This document shows positions 34,707 to 42,586 of a stretch of DNA of 64,000 nucleotides, in pieces (the first letter of the stretch is position 1; every line of letters begins with the position of its first letter). The notes beneath the pieces are model-generated. The model was not told where the DNA came from and did no database searches. It was given only the letters and a program-made list of their open reading frames with translations. The stretch spans positions 1-64,000 of the forward strand of contig CAYUQJ010000011.1 in the NCBI GenBank assembly GCA_964446955.1, in the 5' to 3' direction. Made by a program: the position numbers and the translations under genes. The DNA is from Leptolinea sp964446955 (GTDB lineage: Bacteria > Chloroflexota > Anaerolineae > Anaerolineales > Anaerolineaceae).

Positions 34707-35503
34707 TGATGATGGAAGTAGAGGCACTGGCTTTAAGAGCAGCACAATCGCGCACTATTCGGTTGTTCCTGGATTATGACGGAACCCTGGCAGGTTTCGC
34801 GCCATCACCGGATGATGTTTTACCAGACAAAGAATTAATAGAGTTATTTGAAGACCTGGTTTCATTGGAGAATCTTCTGCCGGCTGTAATCAGTGGAAGA
34901 CGGCTCTCACATATTCAAAAGCTGCTTCCCGTAAAAGGGCTTCTTCTGGGTGGAACCTACGGAATTGAACTCCTTATGCCAGATGGCAGGCAGATAACAG
35001 CTTATCCATTTGAAAAACTTAGACCTACCATAGAGAGATTAAAACCCCTGTGGAGTTCAATAATTTCTGAAATTAGCGGTTTTTATCTGGAAGATAAAGG
35101 TTGGAGCCTGGCATTACACGGCCTGAGGGCTGCGGAAAGAGAGGCAGATGAGGCTATTGCATTTGCCGTGAAAGTGGTTACAGAAGGAATGGCAGATCCC
35201 CGCTTCCGCGTGATCCGGGGACACCGCTTTTTGGAGTATGCGCCTGTTTTGGCAAACAAGTCAATGGCAGTCCGCAAAGTGTTGAACGAGTTAACGCCCG
35301 GGGACGCAATGGCCATTTATATTGGCGATGATGATAAAGATGAAGAAGCGATGGAAGTGGTTATTGAGGCTGGCGGTTTTGGAATTAAGGTATCCTTATC
35401 AGACGAGAAAACACCGGCACAATTCACGATTCGTGATCCATCCGGTGTTCGTTTGTGGTTGCGGTCCTTGTATTCCGCTTGCCGCGATAAAGCGAATAGC
35501 TGA
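34706..35503 (+). CDS. otsB: trehalose-phosphatase-like HAD phosphatase (OtsB family)
   Basis: This 265-residue HAD phosphatase is expected to remove phosphate from the disaccharide phosphate made upstream. DYDGTLAGF holds the nucleophile and acid Asp, ISGR supplies motif II (Ser), GTYGIEL and HRFLEYAP are OtsB-type cap elements, and IGDDDKDEEAM is motif IV. Three ATGs in a row (34706, 34709, 34712) could start it; the first overlaps the GT4 stop. A terminator follows at 35554, closing the cluster. Specificity for trehalose-6-phosphate is inferred from family and neighbours. Confidence 0.88.
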   Translation: MMMEVEALALRAAQSRTIRLFLDYDGTLAGFAPSPDDVLPDKELIELFEDLVSLENLLPAVISGRRLSHIQKLLPVKGLLLGGTYGIELLMPDGRQITAYPFEKLRPTIERLKPLWSSIISEISGFYLEDKGWSLALHGLRAAEREADEAIAFAVKVVTEGMADPRFRVIRGHRFLEYAPVLANKSMAVRKVLNELTPGDAMAIYIGDDDKDEEAMEVVIEAGGFGIKVSLSDEKTPAQFTIRDPSGVRLWLRSLYSACRDKANS

Positions 35504-35553
35504 TCAGACTAGAATACTTGACTTGTACTATCCAACGATTAAAACCCTGTGTT

Positions 35554-35595
35554 TATCAAGGAAGAACGTCAATTTTGGGGCGTTCTTCCTTGATA
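35554..35595 (+). terminator. terminator of the osmolyte cluster
   Basis: A perfect 15-bp stem (35554-35568 with 35581-35595) has a 12-base loop and is followed by GATATCTTTTCT. It lies 50 bp past the phosphatase stop and also faces the end of a small minus-strand gene, so it may serve both. Confidence 0.8.
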
Positions 35596-35616
35596 GATAT
35601 CTTTTCTATGTGAGAC

Positions 35617-35799
35617 TTAAGCAGGGCGTTCAATGGATAATTGCTTGGTAAGCCCTATCCGGATGATCAACCAGATAAGAGAGATAAGTCCACAGACCAA
35701 TACGATGGATGTAATGTCTCCCATAAATAGCATGATGAAACCGATCATCCCGCTGAACAGGATTGCACCCGCGGCAGCAATAAAAATCAGATCAAGCAT
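35617..35799 (-). CDS. small two-helix membrane protein, hypothetical
   Basis: The 60-residue product has two hydrophobic helices (about 3-25 and 30-48) and a basic C-terminal tail. I recognise no family. It follows the FMN-binding protein gene on the same strand by 85 bp and may be the last gene of that operon. Its size makes the call uncertain, but the clean membrane pattern supports coding. Confidence 0.5.
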   Translation of the reverse strand: MLDLIFIAAAGAILFSGMIGFIMLFMGDITSIVLVCGLISLIWLIIRIGLTKQLSIERPA

Positions 35800-35884
35800 T
35801 CATTTTTTCTTTCTTATTGCCCGGCGAAAATCGTGTCCGTGGTTTCTGTCGGGCAATAATAATTAAGGCGGATAATGTCTTTTC

Positions 35885-36295
35885 TTATTCGTTTGTTTGC
35901 GACTGTATCAGTGCATTTTCGACAGCCTGCAGGTATGCTTTTGATGTGAGTGTCGCTCCGCTGATGGTGTCCACCTGAAGGGACTGTTCCTTTATAACGC
36001 GGTCATACAGCATCTTCGGATCCATGTTTTCCATACCCGGGTCACTGCTAGTGACCATCTTTATATCTGCCACCTTACCGGAAGCAACGGTCACTTCGCA
36101 ATCGTTGCGGCGCCATCTATACATCCCACCTTCGTAATGTCCGTTGTAGACCCCGTCTTTCAGATTCCCGAAATCCACCCGGTCCAAAGGAAGGCTGCGA
36201 GCCTCCTTATGTTCCTGTTCCAATTTGGACCAGCCAATCCAACCGGCGATTGCCAGGCCGGCAACAATGACCAATGCGATGATCCAACCCGTCAT
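35885..36295 (-). CDS. membrane-anchored FMN-binding-domain protein
   Basis: The 136-residue protein has one N-terminal transmembrane helix (about 3-22) and an extracytoplasmic FMN_bind domain. The flavinylation motif SGATLTS lies near residue 115; in the family the Thr in this motif carries covalent FMN. LKDGVYNGHYEGG and CEVTVASGKVADIK are domain-typical strands. The start at 36295 is chosen for its AAAGGAG site; two earlier ATGs would overlap apbE. The gene lies 13 bp after apbE, the enzyme that attaches FMN. It probably carries electrons across or outside the membrane, as in extracellular electron transfer modules. Confidence 0.88.
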   Translation of the reverse strand: MTGWIIALVIVAGLAIAGWIGWSKLEQEHKEARSLPLDRVDFGNLKDGVYNGHYEGGMYRWRRNDCEVTVASGKVADIKMVTSSDPGMENMDPKMLYDRVIKEQSLQVDTISGATLTSKAYLQAVENALIQSQTNE

Positions 36296-36308
36296 TTTAT
36301 TACTCCTT

Positions 36309-37310
36309 TTATTCATTTTTTCCATCCAGATTTTTGATTACAGAATATGTCATCCCGTAATTTGGCAAGAAATGGCCTTCCAATCCCGGGGTAATTGCGA
36401 TATTAAATTCATCATCCACAAATATTGCGTCAGTTCCAGGGAAGCTTTTTAAGTATTGCCGCCCCTTTTCTATTCCAGCAATGAAAAGGATGGTGGATAA
36501 TGCATCCGCGGATAGTGAACTGGTGGAAATCACAGTTACACTGATTAACCCGGATGCGGCTGGATAACCTGTGCGGGAATCCAGAATATGGTGATACCGG
36601 TTCCCCTTCCCGTCTATAAAGAAGCGTTGGTAATCGCCGGATGTCACCACAGCGCGGTCCTTCACGGTGACTGAACCGATTACGCGGTCAATCTCACGGG
36701 GATGTTGAATGCCAATACGCCAGGGTAATCCATCAGGTCTGGTCCCCAGTGCGATCACGTTCCCTCCGAGGTTGGAAAATGCTGATGTGATCCCGTGCTC
36801 ACGGTAGATATCCATAACACGGTCAGCAGCGAATCCCTTGCCAATCCCGCCCAGGTCAATGGATTGACCATGCCTTGCTAATGAGGCAGAACAGATAGAT
36901 GGGTCTAATACCAGGTCGTTATGTGAAACCAGATCCAATACCCGGTAAATCGATTTGGGGGCAGGGGGTTGAAGTGTGGAAAGGCTGTTTCGCCACAAAG
37001 AGACTAATGGCCCAACGGTGATATCAAACGACCCGCCGCTTGTACGGCAAAAATTGAGTGCCTCAACAAGAATGTCCATTGTCTCCGGTGCAATCCGTTC
37101 CGTCTGAAATCCAGATGATTGATTAATCCGGCAGATATCGCTTTCGGGGATGAAACGGCTGAGTAGATTTTCGAAAAATTTAATCTCCGACTGAATCGCG
37201 GATTGACATTCATCCAGGTGGTTTCCGAATAATTTGTGCGACATGATGGTTCCCATTGCCCGGTGAGTGAAATAGGCACAATCAAGTATCTCCGGTATCG
37301 AGCAAATCAT
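36309..37310 (-). CDS. apbE: FAD:protein FMN transferase
   Basis: This 333-residue ApbE protein transfers FMN from FAD to a Thr or Ser of a target. Motifs: RAMGTIMSH at the start, GGSFDITVGPLVSLW near 97, SIDLGGIGKGFAADR near 155, NLGGNVIALG near 180, and a C-terminal YHHILDSRTGYPA with the metal-binding ADALST segment. No signal peptide or lipobox is visible, although its likely target (next gene) has its FMN domain outside. It is second in a TetR-apbE-FMN_bind operon. Confidence 0.93.
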   Translation of the reverse strand: MICSIPEILDCAYFTHRAMGTIMSHKLFGNHLDECQSAIQSEIKFFENLLSRFIPESDICRINQSSGFQTERIAPETMDILVEALNFCRTSGGSFDITVGPLVSLWRNSLSTLQPPAPKSIYRVLDLVSHNDLVLDPSICSASLARHGQSIDLGGIGKGFAADRVMDIYREHGITSAFSNLGGNVIALGTRPDGLPWRIGIQHPREIDRVIGSVTVKDRAVVTSGDYQRFFIDGKGNRYHHILDSRTGYPAASGLISVTVISTSSLSADALSTILFIAGIEKGRQYLKSFPGTDAIFVDDEFNIAITPGLEGHFLPNYGMTYSVIKNLDGKNE

Positions 37311-37320
37311 ATTGACCGCC

Positions 37321-37911
37321 TCAGTTTTTTATTTGGTTGGATACATTCGTTAACCCGTCAACTACAAATTGGAATAGATATTCCAGCAATTGTGGGAAGT
37401 ATTGAATGCCGATCTCTTCTTTATGTGTGTCGGTATTTATGACGGCGGTGAACAATGCCATAATCATCTCGCAATCAATATCCGCACGCATTTTTCCTTC
37501 CGCCTGCCATTTTTTTATTGCGGCGTAGTAGTCTTCATACATAAAATCGAAGTTGGCCTTCTGATCCGTTTCCCGGAACTTTTGCTCGATCTTCTGGAAA
37601 ACGTCTTTGTTGTACCATTCCCTCAGTATTGGGTTGGCTGCAATCCCCTCGAGATTTAAACGGGTGATCTGCATGATCACGGTCATGGGATCATCATCCG
37701 GATTGACCTGATTATGGATGGTTTCCTTTAACTTCAAGTTTTCCTGCATAAAAATCTCTATGAACAGGTTCTCTTTGGAGGGGTAGTACAAATAGAATGT
37801 GCCGGCGGCAATACCGGCCATTTTCGTGATATCGGCAACACTTGTATCCTTGAAACCATTTGAGCTGAACAACTCTTTTCCGCATTTATAAATCGTTTCT
37901 TTTTTGTCCAT
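37321..37911 (-). CDS. TetR-family transcriptional regulator
   Basis: This 196-residue regulator has an N-terminal TetR helix-turn-helix (KCGKELFSSNGFKDTSVADI then AGIAAGTFYLYYPSKENLF) and a helical ligand domain. I chose ATG 37911 because homologous text starts there; an earlier in-frame start would lie inside the palindrome upstream. That palindrome (37928-37959) is the likely operator, giving autoregulation and control of apbE and the FMN-binding gene, which begins 10 bp downstream. The ligand is unknown. Confidence 0.92.
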   Translation of the reverse strand: MDKKETIYKCGKELFSSNGFKDTSVADITKMAGIAAGTFYLYYPSKENLFIEIFMQENLKLKETIHNQVNPDDDPMTVIMQITRLNLEGIAANPILREWYNKDVFQKIEQKFRETDQKANFDFMYEDYYAAIKKWQAEGKMRADIDCEMIMALFTAVINTDTHKEEIGIQYFPQLLEYLFQFVVDGLTNVSNQIKN

Positions 37912-37927
37912 ACTTATTGACCTCATA

Positions 37928-37959
37928 TAATGAATGAATACAAAATTATTCATTCATTA
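37928..37959. promoter_or_regulatory. TetR-type operator palindrome
   Basis: Perfect 12-bp arms TAATGAATGAAT (37928-37939) and ATTCATTCATTA (37948-37959) are separated by 8 bp. TGAATGAAT half-sites are common for TetR-family proteins. The site lies 16 bp upstream of the regulator's ATG on the minus strand. Confidence 0.8.
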
Positions 37960-38153
37960 TTATAGACAGTGATGCCGGTTATGTCAAGCATTGACAAAGA
38001 TGGATTTCGGCTGTCGCATCCGTATTTATTGCCAATTGGTGCATGGCAAGTTGATATATCGGTGAATTTATTGACAGAATTTGTTTCAGTGTTTCATTTG
38101 TGGGGTTAAGAAAAAATCTGTAAACCAAAGTCAAATTTGATGATTTTTAGTCA

Positions 38154-38216
38154 TTGACATCATCTAATAATGAAGATAAACTAGTGCTTAAGTAAAGATT
38201 AGTATAAGCTAATACT
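38154..38216 (+). promoter_or_regulatory. feo promoter with candidate metalloregulator operator
   Basis: A perfect TTGACA (38154-38159) and TAAACT (38177-38182), 17 bp apart, form a promoter for the feo operon. Downstream lies a near-perfect palindrome, AGTATAAGCTAATACT (38201-38216; 14 of 16 symmetric), flanked by TT and followed by an inverted partner of its left arm (TTATACTAA, 38221-38229). Position and symmetry fit a DtxR- or Fur-type iron repressor site, but no such regulator is in the window. Confidence 0.55.
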
Positions 38217-38264
38217 ATATTTATACTAATATAACCCCCTATTATCTTATTGCCGGAGAACTAT

Positions 38265-38477
38265 ATGATACCCATTTCATTATTAAAGTCGGGCGAAACT
38301 GTAAAAATACGCAAAATAACCGGTAGGGATGATGTCAGGCAGCACCTGGCTGAGCTGGGTTTTGTTGTCGATACCGATATTACGATGGTGAACGAGATAG
38401 CCGGTAATGTTATTTTGCAGGTTAAAGACTCGCGTGTAGCGCTGGACAAGAGCCTGGCCAATCGAATCTTGATTTAG
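38265..38477 (+). CDS. feoA: FeoA domain protein (first)
   Basis: The 70-residue product is one SH3-like FeoA domain: LLKSGETVKIRKITG, then HLAELGFVVDTDITMVN and VALDKSLANRILI. FeoA is a cytoplasmic partner needed for FeoB-driven ferrous iron uptake. ATG 38265 with GGAG upstream is preferred over an in-frame TTG at 38250. It is the first gene of the feoA-feoA-feoB-Cys-rich operon, 19 bp before the second feoA. Confidence 0.93.
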   Translation: MIPISLLKSGETVKIRKITGRDDVRQHLAELGFVVDTDITMVNEIAGNVILQVKDSRVALDKSLANRILI

Positions 38478-38496
38478 ATACAGGAGAACATAATTG

Positions 38497-38721
38497 ATGA
38501 AGACATTGAGAGACGTCAAAGTTGGGGAGACCATTAAGGTCAAGAAGCTGCATGGGGAAGGGCCGGTAAAGCGTCGCATTATGGACATGGGCATTACCAG
38601 GGGAACAGAGATATTGGTCCGGAAAGTGGCTCCTCTGGGAGATCCCATGGAACTGAACCTGCGGGGGTATGAACTCAGCGTCCGTAAAAGCGACGCGGAG
38701 ATGATTGAAGTAGACGATTAA
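38497..38721 (+). CDS. feoA: FeoA domain protein (second)
   Basis: The 74-residue FeoA domain (TLRDVKVGETIKVKKLHGEG, RRIMDMGITRGTEILVRKVAPLG with the second part in two blocks, then NLRGYELSVRKSDAEMI) is closer to the usual FeoA than the first copy. Tandem FeoA genes are common in anaerobes. ATG 38497 with CAGGAG upstream is preferred over the TTG just before it. It lies 46 bp before feoB. Confidence 0.94.
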   Translation: MKTLRDVKVGETIKVKKLHGEGPVKRRIMDMGITRGTEILVRKVAPLGDPMELNLRGYELSVRKSDAEMIEVDD

Positions 38722-38767
38722 ATTTTTATTTTTGCGTTAGTACATCTAACCGGGAAGGAAGTATGTA

Positions 38768-40933
38768 ATGGAGCTGAAAATTGCCCTGGCGGGCAACCCG
38801 AATAGTGGAAAGACTACCCTGTTCAATTCCCTTACGGGAAGCGCGCAATATGTTGGGAACTGGCCGGGAGTCACAGTTGAAAAGAAAGAAGGTAAATTAA
38901 AAAATCACCGGGATGTGATCATTCAAGATCTGCCCGGTATTTATTCGCTTTCACCATATACTCTTGAAGAAGTTCTGGCACGAAATTATCTTGTTAATGA
39001 AAAACCGGATGCCATCATTAATATTGTGGATGGAACAAACATTGAGCGGAACCTCTATCTGACCACTCAGTTGATCGAGTTGGGAATTCCGGTTGTCATC
39101 GCGGTCAATATGATCGATCTGGTCCGCAAAAATGGTGACGTACTGGATTTGAAGAGAATCGGGGAAATGCTGGGCTGCGAAGTAATGGAGATCAGTGCCC
39201 TGAAAGGTGAGGGGATTATAGCGGTTGCTGAAAAGGCGATCTCGCTGGCAAAAGCTAATAAGGAAGTTGAACTTCCGCACGTGTTTACTGGCAGTGTTGA
39301 ACATGCGCTAGCCCATATTGAAGAGTCGATCTGCCGTATGGTTGAAAAGCGAAGTTTACGCTGGTATGCCATAAAATTGTTTGAACGCGACGGCAAGGTG
39401 TCAGAGTTGTTGAGGCTTGGTTCGGCATTGCAGGCTCATCTCGAAGGGCATATTGCTGATTGCGAGCAGGAAATGGACGATGATGCCGAGAGCATAATCA
39501 TCAACCAGCGATATGCCTATATAACTTCCCTGGTGAAAGCGGCTGTAAAGAAAAACAAACCGGCTGGCAATCTATCCACCTCTGACAAAATTGACAGGAT
39601 TGTCACCAACCGGATTCTCGCGCTGCCCATCTTTGCTCTGGTAATGTATGCCATCTATTACATTTCCATCAGTACTATTGGCGATCTGGTTACCGGTTGG
39701 ACGAATGATACCTTGTTCGGTGAATTGATCTGTGGAAACCTGGGCGCCTTCATGGAAAGCGTGGGAGCGGCAGAATGGTTGACCGGGTTGGTGGTTGGCG
39801 GAATTGTCGGTGGTGTTGGTTCTGTTCTCGGTTTTGTGCCTCAAATGATTATCCTTTTCTTGATGCTCTCCATACTGGAAGATGTTGGCTACATGGCCCG
39901 TGTCGCATTTATCATGGACCGTATCTTTCGCCGTTTTGGGCTTTCAGGCAAGAGCTTCATCCCCTTATTGATCTCCTCCGGTTGTGGAGTCCCGGGCGTA
40001 ATGGCATGCCGCACGATTGAAAATGAGCGCGACCGCAAAATGACCGTTATGACTACCTGTTTTGTTCCCTGCGGAGCAAAAATGCCGATCATCGCTCTGT
40101 TTGCCGGTGCACTGTTCGGTGGAAGCGGACTTGTCGCGACCTCGGCCTATTTCATCGGTATTGGCGCGGTTATTGTCTCCGGCATTATCTTAAAAAAGAC
40201 CCGGATGTTCGCCGGTGAGCCTGCTCCATTTGTTATGGAACTCCCCGCGTACCATATCCCATCTGTAGAGAATGTCCTTCGCTCAACATGGGAACGTGGT
40301 TGGAGTTTTATTGAACGTGCCGGTACCGTAATTCTTGTTTCATCAGTTGTCCTGTGGTTCCTGCAGGCTTTTGGTGTGTCTGATGGTGCATTGACCATGG
40401 TGGAAGACAATAATGCCAGCTTATTGGCGGCAATCGGATCTGTGATCGCTCCTCTGTTTGCTCCCCTTGGTTTTGGAAGTTGGAAAGCCGCTGTGGCAAC
40501 TTTCACAGGTTTGATCGCGAAAGAGAACGTAGTTGGAACGTTCGGTGTTTTGTACGGATTTGCTGAAGTGGCTGAAGACGGCGCGGAGATATGGTCCAAC
40601 CTGGCAGCAGATTACACACAGCTTACCGCGTACAGCTTCATGATATTCAACTTGCTTTGCGCTCCCTGCTTTGCCGCCATGGGCGCCATCAAACGCGAAA
40701 TGAACAACGCAAAATGGACATGGATTGCCATCGGTTACATGACCGGTTTTGGCTATGCAATGGCTTTCCTTGTTTATCAAATTGGCCTGTTGTTCACCGG
40801 TGCGACGTTTGGATTTGGAAGTGCCATAGCCGTGGTCGGACTCATTGTTGTGTTGTATCTGCTCTTCCGGAAAGCTCCTGAAGAAGAATCGCTTAAATTC
40901 AAACCGGCTGTTGGACTGGCTTCCACCGATTGA
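38768..40933 (+). CDS. feoB: ferrous iron transport protein B
   Basis: This 721-residue membrane protein carries Fe(II) into the cell, driven or gated by a GTPase domain. G motifs are GNPNSGKTTLF (G1, near 9), DLPGIY (G3, near 58), NMID (G4, near 118) and a SALKGEG G5 near 145. A helical spacer follows (about 165-275), then the membrane part with two gate repeats; the first has the Cys-containing GCGVPGVMACRTI near 405, and FVPCGAKMPI follows. AAGGAAG precedes the ATG. It is complete and lies in an intact operon. Confidence 0.96.
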   Translation: MELKIALAGNPNSGKTTLFNSLTGSAQYVGNWPGVTVEKKEGKLKNHRDVIIQDLPGIYSLSPYTLEEVLARNYLVNEKPDAIINIVDGTNIERNLYLTTQLIELGIPVVIAVNMIDLVRKNGDVLDLKRIGEMLGCEVMEISALKGEGIIAVAEKAISLAKANKEVELPHVFTGSVEHALAHIEESICRMVEKRSLRWYAIKLFERDGKVSELLRLGSALQAHLEGHIADCEQEMDDDAESIIINQRYAYITSLVKAAVKKNKPAGNLSTSDKIDRIVTNRILALPIFALVMYAIYYISISTIGDLVTGWTNDTLFGELICGNLGAFMESVGAAEWLTGLVVGGIVGGVGSVLGFVPQMIILFLMLSILEDVGYMARVAFIMDRIFRRFGLSGKSFIPLLISSGCGVPGVMACRTIENERDRKMTVMTTCFVPCGAKMPIIALFAGALFGGSGLVATSAYFIGIGAVIVSGIILKKTRMFAGEPAPFVMELPAYHIPSVENVLRSTWERGWSFIERAGTVILVSSVVLWFLQAFGVSDGALTMVEDNNASLLAAIGSVIAPLFAPLGFGSWKAAVATFTGLIAKENVVGTFGVLYGFAEVAEDGAEIWSNLAADYTQLTAYSFMIFNLLCAPCFAAMGAIKREMNNAKWTWIAIGYMTGFGYAMAFLVYQIGLLFTGATFGFGSAIAVVGLIVVLYLLFRKAPEEESLKFKPAVGLASTD

Positions 40934-40947
40934 AATGGAGTGTACTA

Positions 40948-41136
40948 ATGTTTGAATACCTGGCTGAAAACCTGGCAACCATTATTGGTTCATTGATCGT
41001 GCTGGCTGTTTTCGGTTTGAGCCTGTACAAGATCGTTCGGGATTCGCGTAATAAAAAGTATTCTTGTGGTTCCGGGTGCTCTGGCTGTTCCAGTAGAAGA
41101 ATGTGCCATCCAAAAATAGATACTGGCCGGGGTTAG
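40948..41136 (+). CDS. FeoB-associated Cys-rich membrane protein
   Basis: The 62-residue protein has one N-terminal helix (about 10-30) and a cytoplasmic Cys-rich tail, CGSGCSGCSSRRMC. This arrangement matches the small Cys-rich proteins found after feoB (FeoC-like position, P-type family). It may bind iron or an Fe-S cluster or sense oxygen for FeoB. It begins 12 bp after the feoB stop; the ATG at 40948 fits better than an in-frame start at 40930 that overlaps feoB. Confidence 0.82.
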   Translation: MFEYLAENLATIIGSLIVLAVFGLSLYKIVRDSRNKKYSCGSGCSGCSSRRMCHPKIDTGRG

Positions 41137-41168
41137 AAGTCACCCTTTTCTCCTACATGTTTTTCCTC

Positions 41169-41211
41169 ATTACGATAGAAAGCGAGTTAATAGCTCGCTT
41201 TCTATCGTAAT
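41169..41211 (+). terminator. hairpin closing the feo operon
   Basis: A perfect 18-bp stem (41169-41186 with 41194-41211, 7-base loop) lies 33 bp after the last feo gene. No U run follows, so it may stabilise the 3' end or act with Rho. Confidence 0.7.
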
Positions 41212-41268
41212 AGTAATATACGCGAATAATTCTTTATCAGTAATGGCAAAAATGGAATAGTGTCTTGT

Positions 41269-41298
41269 TTGCCATTATTAACATTGACGGCGTACAAT
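41269..41298 (+). promoter_or_regulatory. promoter giving a leaderless transcript
   Basis: TTGCCA (41269-41274) and TACAAT (41293-41298), 18 bp apart, place the start of transcription at or one base before the ATG at 41306. No ribosome-binding site precedes the ATG. Confidence 0.5.
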
Positions 41299-41305
41299 AA
41301 TACAC

Positions 41306-42556
41306 ATGACAACGCGAGCCGGTTCGGCCGGCCTTGTGACAGGTCTGGTTTTGGCCATCATGGTCTATCCTCTATATTATGCCTGGCGGTCCGCTATCGT
41401 TACCGGACAGGTGACAGGTTCTTCTTATCTATGGATTGCTGCGGTCTCCGCGTGGCTGGTGATTCTGTCCGGTGGGATTTGGGCAGCCTGTTGGAGTGGT
41501 TCCATTCAAAAGGGCAGGCGGGCTGTTCTGGGTGCTCTCGCCGGAGCAATCGCGGGGACCATCCTTTTCTGCCTGTGGGGCGCGGCGGCGGCCGGTGATT
41601 TGGTTGACCAGATTCCCTTAGGCGAAACAACCTGGTACATACAGGCTGCCAGAGTACGGTTGATCACTTCGCGGACAATGATTCTTTTCATTGTTTTATT
41701 TTTTTGCGCAGGTTTGGCCGGCGCTCTTGGCGGCCTGTTGACAACCCCGAAAGATTTAAGGAAGAAGGATGCCTTTGACCTGCAAGAGCCTCAAATGGCG
41801 TTGAACGCCTCCATCACAGCGGTCCCGGCATCCATGGTTGCAACGGTGATTGCAGCAGTGATCTTCCCGCGACTGGCCACCAGTATCAATGGCCCATCAA
41901 CACGATTGATAACCGAAATGGATCTGCCGGTTATTGTATCTCTGATACTTGTAGTCATTTCACATATCGCTTTGACTGTGGTTGTGCCTCATGAAGCGCG
42001 GGTAGCCACCCACCGTTGTGGTCTTGATGAAGTAAAAATGGGAGCTTTTGTGGGAATCGCCACAGCTCCGGTTCTGGCAATCCTTCTTCTTGTTCCGCGA
42101 AGAGACATCTTTTCTCATCCGGTTCTGCTCATCGCTCTATTGGTCATCAGCACGCTGAGTTTGATTTCTGTACTGACTCTGGTCTCTTTGATATTGCCGC
42201 GTCGGGCGGCTTTTAACGTGCCAGTGGATAAACGCCAAAAGGTGGAATCCAGCCTTTTTGGAACAATTGCCATGTCACAGGGACCGCGTTTGATCGTTCT
42301 TTGTGTTGGCTGCGGGTTTCTTATGGCGCTTCCTCTATATATAACGGTTGTATCCGTTCTAATTAACCTCAGTCCTTTTTTCGACCCCAATATATTTGCG
42401 TTTATTCCACAGGGGAAGTGGCGCTTATTTCAGATACACGCACTGGTTAGCGGAAGCATGCTGGTCGCTGCCGCGGCTGCTCTTTCAGTTATTTATATTT
42501 TTTATCTTTATCTGGGACGATGGTTCAGCCGCTGGAACGCGAAAAGGGCGGAATAG
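41306..42556 (+). CDS. polytopic membrane protein, about ten helices, function unknown
   Basis: The 416-residue protein is mostly hydrophobic, with about ten predicted helices from residue 5 to 405. It has short polar loops; one larger loop (about 150-165, TTPKDLRKKDAFDLQEPQ) and another at about 305-320 (DKRQKVESS) are probably cytoplasmic. I recognise no transporter family signature. It stands alone between the feo operon and the convergent sugar operon. The promoter and ATG arrangement suggests a leaderless transcript. Confidence 0.65.
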   Translation: MTTRAGSAGLVTGLVLAIMVYPLYYAWRSAIVTGQVTGSSYLWIAAVSAWLVILSGGIWAACWSGSIQKGRRAVLGALAGAIAGTILFCLWGAAAAGDLVDQIPLGETTWYIQAARVRLITSRTMILFIVLFFCAGLAGALGGLLTTPKDLRKKDAFDLQEPQMALNASITAVPASMVATVIAAVIFPRLATSINGPSTRLITEMDLPVIVSLILVVISHIALTVVVPHEARVATHRCGLDEVKMGAFVGIATAPVLAILLLVPRRDIFSHPVLLIALLVISTLSLISVLTLVSLILPRRAAFNVPVDKRQKVESSLFGTIAMSQGPRLIVLCVGCGFLMALPLYITVVSVLINLSPFFDPNIFAFIPQGKWRLFQIHALVSGSMLVAAAAALSVIYIFYLYLGRWFSRWNAKRAE

Positions 42557-42586
42557 ACCGGGAGGGAGTCAATATTTATCGAGGAC

